Origin: Pseudomonas entomophila
GTDB lineage: Bacteria; Pseudomonadota; Gammaproteobacteria; Pseudomonadales; Pseudomonadaceae
Assembly: GCF_013523165.1 (NCBI RefSeq)
Contig: NZ_JAAMQI010000001.1
Coordinates: 248,001 to 312,000 of the forward strand
DNA: 64,000 nt
Direction: 5' to 3'
The position numbers and the translations under genes are program-made. This document shows, piece after piece, positions 58,869 through 64,000 of the stretch. The notes beneath the pieces are model-generated. The model did not search any database and had not been told where the DNA came from. It was given only the letters and a program-made list of their open reading frames with translations. Each line of letters opens with the position of its first letter. Within the stretch, counting starts at the first letter, position 1.

Positions 58869-60827
58869 ATGCTAAAGAACGCTCCTCTGAGCGCGAAGCT
58901 GTTGCTCATTCTGATCTTCCCTTTGCTTGGGCTATTGTTCTTCGCTGGCAGCAACGTCGTGGACAAGTATCAGACCCTCACCACCATGAACCAGACCGTC
59001 GAAGCCACGGCAACGGCGCAACGGCTCAGCCATCTGATCACTTCTTTGCAGCGCGAGCGTGGTGCCAGCGGCGTCTTCCTCGGCAGCGGCGGTACCTCCA
59101 TGCAGGACAAGCTGGTCACCTTCCGCCGGGAGACCGATGCCGCTGTCCAGGCCGTGCGCCAGGGGTCGGCACCGACCGACGCAGGCCTGGCCGATGTGTA
59201 CCGCGCGCTGGAGGGCCTGGCCGGCCTGCGTTCGCAGGTCGATGCGCAGGCGATCAACAACACCGAATCCGGCACACGTTTCACGGGCCTGATCAAGGTG
59301 CTGATCGGTTTCACCCACTCCCTGGAGGCCGGTGTCGAGAACGCGACGATCCTGCGCGCCATGGGCACGCTCAACCAGTTCATCGAAATGAAAGAGCGGG
59401 CCGGGCGCGAGCGTGTCCTGCTGGGCCTGGCCTTCAGCCAGAACCGCTTCGACGCCGGGCTACTGTCGCGTTTCGCCAGCAACCTGGGCGAATTCTCGGC
59501 CTACCTGGACACCTCGCAACAGCGCGCCACGGCCCAGGTCCGCGCCGAGCTCCAGGCCGTGCTGCAGCAGCCGGACGCCCAGGAGGTGGCGCGCCTGCAA
59601 CAGCTGGCTTATACCACCCCTTTAGGTGACCCGCTGAACGTCAAGCCCGAAGCGTGGTTCAACCTGGCCACCGCACGGATCGATCAGATCGGCAAGGTCG
59701 AGGCCAACCAGAGCGAGAGCGTGCGCCAGTTGGCCTTGCACACCCGCGATGGCGCCGCCCACAGCCTGTGGCTGACCCTGGGAGCGGTGGTGATCGTGCT
59801 GGCCTTGGTGCTGGCCTTGTCGTTCATCATCATTCGCGCCATCAAGCAGGTGGTGAGCGACATCAACGAAGCGCTGGTGGCGTTGTCCAGACGCGACCTG
59901 ACTGCCAGCGTGCCGTACGAGGGCAGCGACGAGTTCGGCCAGATCGCGAACAACCTGAACAACATGGCGGTGCAGATTCGCCAGGTGATCCAGGAGATCG
60001 GCAGCGCCACCACGCAGGTCGCGACCGCGGCCGAGGAAGCGTCGGCCGTGGCGGTGCAGACCAGCCAGAACGTGGCCCAGCAGCGCACCGGCACCGACCA
60101 GGTCGCCACGGCCATCAACCAGATGAGTGCGACGGTCAGGGACGTGGCGCGCAGTACCACCGAAGCCTCGGAAATGTCGCAGCAAGCCAACGTCAACACT
60201 GCCCAGGGCCGCAGCGAGATCGAGCGATCGGTGCAACTGGTGCAGGCGCTGTCGGATCAGGCCGAGCAGACGGCGACGATCATCGACGAGCTCAAGCGCG
60301 AGAGCGATTCGATCTCCTCGGTGGTGGACGTGATCCGTGGCGTGGCCGAGCAGACCAACCTGCTGGCGTTGAACGCGGCCATCGAAGCGGCCCGTGCCGG
60401 CGAGCAGGGCCGGGGGTTTGCCGTGGTCGCCGACGAGGTCCGGCACCTGGCGCAGAAGACCCAGGAGTCGACCGTCAGCATCCAGGCGATGATCGGCAAG
60501 CTGCAGAACGGCTCCGACCGGGCGGCCTGCTCGATGCAGGAAACCCTCGACAAGGCCAAGGCCGGCGCCAGCAACGTGGAGCGTGCCGGCCAACGCCTCG
60601 TGGAGATCGCCGAAGGCATCGCCACCATCAGCGATCGCAACATTCAGGTGGCCTCGGCGGCCGAAGAGCAGACCTTGGTGGCCGAGGAAATCAGTCGCAA
60701 CGTCAACGACATCAACGACCTGGTGATCCAGGTCAGCGCCGGTGCCGAACAGACGGCGGCGACCAGTCGCGAGCTGGCCCGCCTGGCCGAACAGCAACAA
60801 GCCTTGGTGGGGCGTTTCAAGGTGTGA
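58869..60827 (+). CDS. Methyl-accepting chemotaxis protein with NIT sensor domain
   Basis: 652-residue chemoreceptor. TM1 at 9-27, a helical NIT (nitrate/nitrite-sensing) domain about 45-290 with the P-box-like [19 protein letters not shown]2 near 300-323 ([19 protein letters not shown]), HAMP, and signalling domain with [20 protein letters not shown]. This matches the P. aeruginosa McpN type, which mediates nitrate taxis. ATG 58869 is chosen because the TM1 begins within ten residues; upstream sequence is not protein-like. No nitrate genes adjoin. Confidence 0.9.
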   Translation: MLKNAPLSAKLLLILIFPLLGLLFFAGSNVVDKYQTLTTMNQTVEATATAQRLSHLITSLQRERGASGVFLGSGGTSMQDKLVTFRRETDAAVQAVRQGSAPTDAGLADVYRALEGLAGLRSQVDAQAINNTESGTRFTGLIKVLIGFTHSLEAGVENATILRAMGTLNQFIEMKERAGRERVLLGLAFSQNRFDAGLLSRFASNLGEFSAYLDTSQQRATAQVRAELQAVLQQPDAQEVARLQQLAYTTPLGDPLNVKPEAWFNLATARIDQIGKVEANQSESVRQLALHTRDGAAHSLWLTLGAVVIVLALVLALSFIIIRAIKQVVSDINEALVALSRRDLTASVPYEGSDEFGQIANNLNNMAVQIRQVIQEIGSATTQVATAAEEASAVAVQTSQNVAQQRTGTDQVATAINQMSATVRDVARSTTEASEMSQQANVNTAQGRSEIERSVQLVQALSDQAEQTATIIDELKRESDSISSVVDVIRGVAEQTNLLALNAAIEAARAGEQGRGFAVVADEVRHLAQKTQESTVSIQAMIGKLQNGSDRAACSMQETLDKAKAGASNVERAGQRLVEIAEGIATISDRNIQVASAAEEQTLVAEEISRNVNDINDLVIQVSAGAEQTAATSRELARLAEQQQALVGRFKV

Positions 60828-60894
60828 GGGCAGGGCGCCGGGACGTCGCGCGACGACGTCCTGGCGCCTTGCTACCGGGCGCGTGGATCGCGCC

Positions 60895-61146
60895 TCAGGC
60901 TTCGCAGTAGTCGCGCCAGCCGATCTTCACCGCACCGTCTTCCACTTCGTCGACACGCACCCCGGCGGTTTCGGTCAATTCCTGCAACACGCGTCGCCAG
61001 TCCGCCAGGTCTTCATTGGGCAGTCTGGACACCGTGATGCTCTGGATGCGCTGCACGCGCGGGTCGGCGATGAGCCGCTGGACGCGGTGACCGATCTGTT
61101 CATAGGTGCGGGGCTTGCTCTGGGTGAAGTCGGGCTGGTGAAGCAT
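60895..61146 (-). CDS. DUF1654 family protein (second copy)
   Basis: 83-residue DUF1654 protein: RTYEQIGHRVQRLIADPRVQ, then EDLADWRRVLQELTETAGV and VKIGWRDYCEA. It aligns with the copy at 25244-25486. It lies downstream of the prophage repressor on the same strand but has its own ribosome site (GGAGG) and a LexA box 24 bp upstream. Function unknown; position suggests a phage-borne SOS-response gene. Confidence 0.8.
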   Translation of the reverse strand: MLHQPDFTQSKPRTYEQIGHRVQRLIADPRVQRIQSITVSRLPNEDLADWRRVLQELTETAGVRVDEVEDGAVKIGWRDYCEA

Positions 61147-61169
61147 GATGTGAACCTCCATTTCTACTG

Positions 61170-61185
61170 CTGTATATGCATACAG
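61170..61185 (-). promoter_or_regulatory. LexA (SOS) box upstream of the second DUF1654 gene
   Basis: CTGTATATGCATACAG, a close match to CTGTATATATATACAG and nearly palindromic. It sits 24-39 bp upstream of the start codon, the same arrangement as the box at 25505-25520. Confidence 0.85.
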
Positions 61186-61277
61186 TAGTGAAGGTGTAGG
61201 AAATTGGCAACGGAAATGTAGGACTGTATGAGCGCCTGGCTCGGTGCCTGGCGTTCCAACGTGCCTGTTGCTCGGAT

Positions 61278-61943
61278 TCAGAGCTTCATCAAGGCGCGCA
61301 CCACCACCCCGATGATCCGACAGTCGCCCACGCACATTTCCGTGGGGTAGGCCGGGTTCAACGGTTTGAGATAGCGCCGCCCGCCATCCTCGACCAGCTT
61401 CTTGAAGGTCGCCTCGTTGCTGTCCGCCAGCTTGGCGATCACCAGCTTGCCAGGCTGCACGTCGGCCTCGGTATCGACCAGGATCAACGTGCCTTCGGCG
61501 ATGCTCTGACCCACCGGCGCCGTCATCGAATCGCCCTTGACCTCCAGCCAGAACGCCGTGCCCTTGGCATCGTATTCGGACAACTCGTAGCGGTCGGAAA
61601 ACCCGGGCGGGAAGGGCTCGACCGCTTCGGCCCAGGCTCCGGCGGCGACCCAGCTGATCACGGGGTAGCGGAAGGTCAGGGTGGGTTGTTCGGTCTGCGC
61701 GACGTTGGGCTGCGGCGCAGACGTCGCGCGCTCGGGCAGCATGGGGCCGAGCGCCTCGGACAGCCAGATCGCGCTCACGCCACAGACGTGAGCGATCTTC
61801 GGCAGATGGGCGCTTTGCAGGTTCTTGCCCGTTTCCAGCTGAGAGATGACCGGCTGCTCCACGCCCACCTGCTGGGCCAGGGCCTTCTGGGTCAGCTGAG
61901 CGTGCTGGCGAGCAGCTTTGATGCGTTCGGCGAGTGTCTTCAT
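61278..61943 (-). CDS. Prophage/tailocin repressor, XRE-S24 (LexA/CI-like)
   Basis: 221-residue self-cleaving repressor. N-terminal HTH (LAERIKAARQHAQLTQKALA to ETGKN), C-terminal S24 peptidase domain. The cleavage bond is probably Ala101-Gly102 in VAAGAWAEA, the nucleophile Ser139 in VKGDSMTAP and the base Lys181 in ATFKKL. RecA-stimulated self-cleavage after DNA damage would lift repression of the genes to the right. It resembles PrtR-type pyocin regulators. Three operator-like palindromes lie between it and the divergent gene. Confidence 0.92.
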   Translation of the reverse strand: MKTLAERIKAARQHAQLTQKALAQQVGVEQPVISQLETGKNLQSAHLPKIAHVCGVSAIWLSEALGPMLPERATSAPQPNVAQTEQPTLTFRYPVISWVAAGAWAEAVEPFPPGFSDRYELSEYDAKGTAFWLEVKGDSMTAPVGQSIAEGTLILVDTEADVQPGKLVIAKLADSNEATFKKLVEDGGRRYLKPLNPAYPTEMCVGDCRIIGVVVRALMKL

Positions 61944-61954
61944 GGCGGCAGTGT

Positions 61955-61968
61955 ATAAGTTTGCTTAT
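61955..61968. promoter_or_regulatory. Operator 1 of the repressor switch
   Basis: ATAAGTTTGCTTAT, near-perfect 14-bp palindrome with ATAAG/CTTAT half-sites, 12-25 bp upstream of the repressor start. Same half-sites occur in the next two operators. Confidence 0.75.
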
Positions 61969-61978
61969 CCTCTTGCCA

Positions 61979-61992
61979 ATAAGCACGCTTCT
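61979..61992. promoter_or_regulatory. Operator 2 of the repressor switch (imperfect)
   Basis: ATAAGCACGCTTCT: a full ATAAG half-site and a degenerate right half. Its centre is 24 bp from operator 1 and 23 bp from operator 3. Confidence 0.65.
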
Positions 61993-62001
61993 TTCTACAG
62001 T

Positions 62002-62015
62002 ATAAGCATGCTTAT
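62002..62015. promoter_or_regulatory. Operator 3 of the repressor switch
   Basis: ATAAGCATGCTTAT, a perfect 14-bp palindrome, about 124-137 bp upstream of the rightward gene. Likely the strongest site for the repressor dimer. Confidence 0.75.
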
Positions 62016-62138
62016 CAAGGTGCCTTTCGGTGCCTGTCCATGAGCCCCATCCATCCCGTGACGCCCTGGCGTCCTCTCGGCCTCCGCTCCCGGCGCCCTC
62101 TGCGCCCGATCGGATCGCCCAGCTCTGGAGATCTCGAC

Positions 62139-62729
62139 ATGCGCCTGAACACCGCACGGCAAGCCTGGCACGACTGCTACCACACCCCTTCAGACCAGCA
62201 GGGCCGCGCCCTCGAGCGGCTCGGCGCGTTGGGCGCGCGCATGCAGGTCACCACCCGACAGCGCGGCGCCGGCCGTGCGGTGCATCAGGCCCTGGCCGGC
62301 AGGGTCCAGGCCGCCATCGCCACCCTGCGCCGACCGCTTAAGGCGTTCGGCGACTTTCTGTACTGCCCGCACCTGGACATCGACACCCAGGAACTCGCCC
62401 AGGAGGTGGTGTTCACGCTGGTGCAGCAACGTTCGCCACGCATGACGGCCGCCAAGCGCGAGCAGCTCGAATACGTGGTCAAGGGCGTCATGGCCCGTTA
62501 TCGGTACATGCACCAAGGTGGGCAATCAGCCAACGCAGACCCACTGGCTGCGCCGGAAGCTTTCCGTGCCTGGCTGGACGCGCATTACGGCGTGGCGCTG
62601 GAGTCGACCAACTGGACACGCAACTGGGGCGGCGCCGTGAGCCTGATCTTCGCCTGCTGCGAGGACCTCGATGCCGTGGTGCTGGCGCCGGTCATGGACG
62701 CGTTGCAGGTCATGAAAAAAAGTGCGTGA
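62139..62729 (+). CDS. Unknown phage-type protein, 196 aa
   Basis: Not recognised. 196 residues from ATG 62139 (GGAG 8 nt upstream), beginning MRLNTARQAWHDCYHTPSDQ; the middle has FLYCPHLDIDTQELAQEVVF and the end NWGGAVSLIFACCEDLDAVV. Mostly helical with scattered cysteines, no clear HTH. As the first rightward gene opposite the repressor and before the lysis genes, it could be the positive regulator/antiterminator of the late genes, as PrtN or Q are in other systems. That is inferred from position only. Confidence 0.65.
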   Translation: MRLNTARQAWHDCYHTPSDQQGRALERLGALGARMQVTTRQRGAGRAVHQALAGRVQAAIATLRRPLKAFGDFLYCPHLDIDTQELAQEVVFTLVQQRSPRMTAAKREQLEYVVKGVMARYRYMHQGGQSANADPLAAPEAFRAWLDAHYGVALESTNWTRNWGGAVSLIFACCEDLDAVVLAPVMDALQVMKKSA

Positions 62730-62807
62730 AGGGGGTTGCACTCCGGTGCGGCTGGTGGCAAGATTTCCTCACTTTCGAAGTTTCGCCCAGCGCGAAGCGG
62801 ATCAAGA

Positions 62808-62834
62808 AACCGGCCAATGAGCCGGTTTTTTTGT
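62808..62834 (+). terminator. Rho-independent terminator before the lysis genes
   Basis: AACCGGC (62808-62814) pairs with GCCGGTT (62821-62827) around CAATGA, followed by T. If the upstream gene is an antiterminator, this would be a natural target; otherwise it ends that transcript. Confidence 0.85.
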
Positions 62835-62973
62835 GCCTGCGAAAAGGCTCGGCCCCCGTTCGGCTGATGCCGGGAGGACCACGCGCCTCCTGCTTCGTAC
62901 GGCCTCAGCGCACCGACAGGCTCGCTTCTTTCCCTCGACTGCCCCGTGCAGTCCCTGCTTCTGGACAGATCCC

Positions 62974-63345
62974 ATGGACCCTTCCGATTTCGGCCCGGGC
63001 ACAGCCACCTGGCTGGGCGGCACGGGCACCGTTCTGCTGGGCGGCTTTCTCTGGCTGCGCAAGTTTCTGTCCAAGGATGCCGCCGACCGGGCCATGGACA
63101 CGGCCGACATCGGCGTGGTCCGGCGCCTCAACGAGCTGCTCGATTCCGAGCGGGAGGCGCGCTTGCAGGCCGAGGCGCGTGCCGATCAGTTCGCCAAGGA
63201 ACGCAACGAGCTCGCCGCGGCCGTAGGTCGCATGGAGGGCAAGATCGAGGCCCTGACCGGCCAGGTCGAGCGCTTGACCGAAAAGGTCACCACCCAGAGC
63301 GAAGAGATCGCCCGGCTGCGGCCGCGCATAGGAGGCAGCACCTGA
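62974..63345 (+). CDS. Holin-like / phage lysis-module protein
   Basis: 123 residues: one membrane segment (TWLGGTGTVLLGGFLWLRKF, about 12-31) followed by a long charged coiled coil (LLDSEREARLQAEARADQFA on to ALTGQVERLTEKVTTQSEEI). Similar proteins occur next to endolysins in Pseudomonas prophages and pyocin clusters and are called holins. A single membrane helix plus coiled coil could also be a spanin or a scaffold, so the function is tentative. The start at 62974 follows GGACAGATCCC. Confidence 0.6.
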   Translation: MDPSDFGPGTATWLGGTGTVLLGGFLWLRKFLSKDAADRAMDTADIGVVRRLNELLDSEREARLQAEARADQFAKERNELAAAVGRMEGKIEALTGQVERLTEKVTTQSEEIARLRPRIGGST

Positions 63346-63556
63346 TGGATCGATGTGCATGTGATCCGCACGAGGCTACTCGGTCGACTGTCCTTGGGAC
63401 ATGAGCTTTCTTTTTCTGGACGCTAGAGGCCGTCGTGTCCGAGAAGTACTGAAGGGATTACCGGGGAGCGAGGTGCCAAGCGGGCCCTGTCTTTTCTCTG
63501 TAGATGCACCCACCCAGCCCGCCCCGCGCGGGTTTTTTCACACCTGGAGACGCCCT

Positions 63557-64000
63557 ATGACCGCACGCGGCATCCGCAACAACAACCCCGGCAACATCGA
63601 CTACAACCCCCGCAACGCCTGGATCGGCCAGCTCGGCCTGGAGGAGGGCGTGCCCAACCCGCGCTTCGCCCGCTTCGACTCCCCGGAGAACGGCATCCGC
63701 GCCCTCGGCAAGCTTCTGATCAACTACCGCGGCAAGGACGGCCTGCCCGGTGTCGGCGGGCCGGGTATCGACACGGTACTCGAGACCATTGCCCGCTGGG
63801 CGCCGAGCAACGAGAACGATACCCAGGCCTATGCCCAGGCCGTGGCCGCTCGTCTCGGGGTGCATCCCACGGCGCCGATCGACATCCAGGACCCCGTCAC
63901 CCTGCGCGGCATGGTGCTGGGCATCATCGTCCATGAGAACGGCGGCAACCCGTACCTGCCGGCGGTCATCGACGAAGGCGTACGACGGGCGCTCGCATGA
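63557..64000 (+). CDS. P5-like phage structural/lytic protein
   Basis: 147-residue protein: TARGIRNNNPGNIDYNPRN at the N-terminus, then RFDSPENGIRALGKLLINYR and PSNENDTQAYAQAVAARLGV. This is the family annotated as structural protein P5 or virion protein in Pseudomonas prophages; the NNNPGNI/F-x-G-RA pattern resembles transglycosylase-like peptidoglycan-degrading domains, so it may be the endolysin of this module. ATG 63557 has TGGAGACGC before it. The gene ends exactly at the window edge. Confidence 0.75.
   Translation: MTARGIRNNNPGNIDYNPRNAWIGQLGLEEGVPNPRFARFDSPENGIRALGKLLINYRGKDGLPGVGGPGIDTVLETIARWAPSNENDTQAYAQAVAARLGVHPTAPIDIQDPVTLRGMVLGIIVHENGGNPYLPAVIDEGVRRALA

Overview
The window is a high-GC gammaproteobacterial chromosome segment, almost certainly Pseudomonas and probably near the P. 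putida/P. fulva side. The evidence is the gene set and order: a cti fatty acid isomerase, nfuA, galU followed by gorA, tandem tRNA-Val(GAC), a periplasmic glutaminase-asparaginase, the thrS-infC-rpmI-rplT-pheS-pheT-ihfA block, and several small Pseudomonas-type proteins. The species is inferred from protein resemblance only.

Layout. 1-12.8 kb: the 3' part of cti, an acyltransferase, nfuA, a nitronate monooxygenase cluster with two small proteins, galU, gorA preceded by a long quasi-palindrome, a bacteriophytochrome kinase, a divergent-motif histidine phosphatase and a TauE/SafE exporter. 13-17.8 kb: an amino-acid-type chemoreceptor and the peroxide-defence pair ahpC/ahpF. 17.8-24.5 kb: yceH, nhaR, terC, a C39-like protein lacking its catalytic residues, a puuB-like oxidase, two identical tRNA-Val genes, and SPOR and HD proteins. 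24.5-31 kb: endonuclease I behind a LexA-box-preceded DUF1654 gene, a TonB-dependent siderophore receptor, ansB and small envelope proteins. 31-38.6 kb: the translation and nucleoid block, in which infC most likely starts at ATT.

38.7-50.8 kb is an accessory island directly downstream of tRNA-Pro(GGG). It holds a two-partner secretion (CdiB/CdiA) contact-dependent inhibition locus with an AT-rich toxin tip (probably polymorphic toxin type 17), an overlapping HEAT-like immunity gene, and an IS30-family element. 51-60.8 kb: adhP, an uncharacterised membrane protein, a receiver-only response regulator, a LysR-led CoA-transferase/HMG-CoA-lyase-like/MFS catabolic operon, and a NIT-domain chemoreceptor. 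60.9-64 kb is the left edge of a prophage or tailocin: a second LexA-boxed DUF1654 gene, a self-cleaving S24 repressor, three operators spaced like lambda OR, an unknown gene, a holin-like protein and a P5-type lysis/structural protein.

Most notable: the CDI module with its foreign tip; two unlinked DUF1654 genes each about 20 bp behind a LexA box, one leading into endA; the three-operator switch; and the long rod-like inverted repeat in front of gorA.
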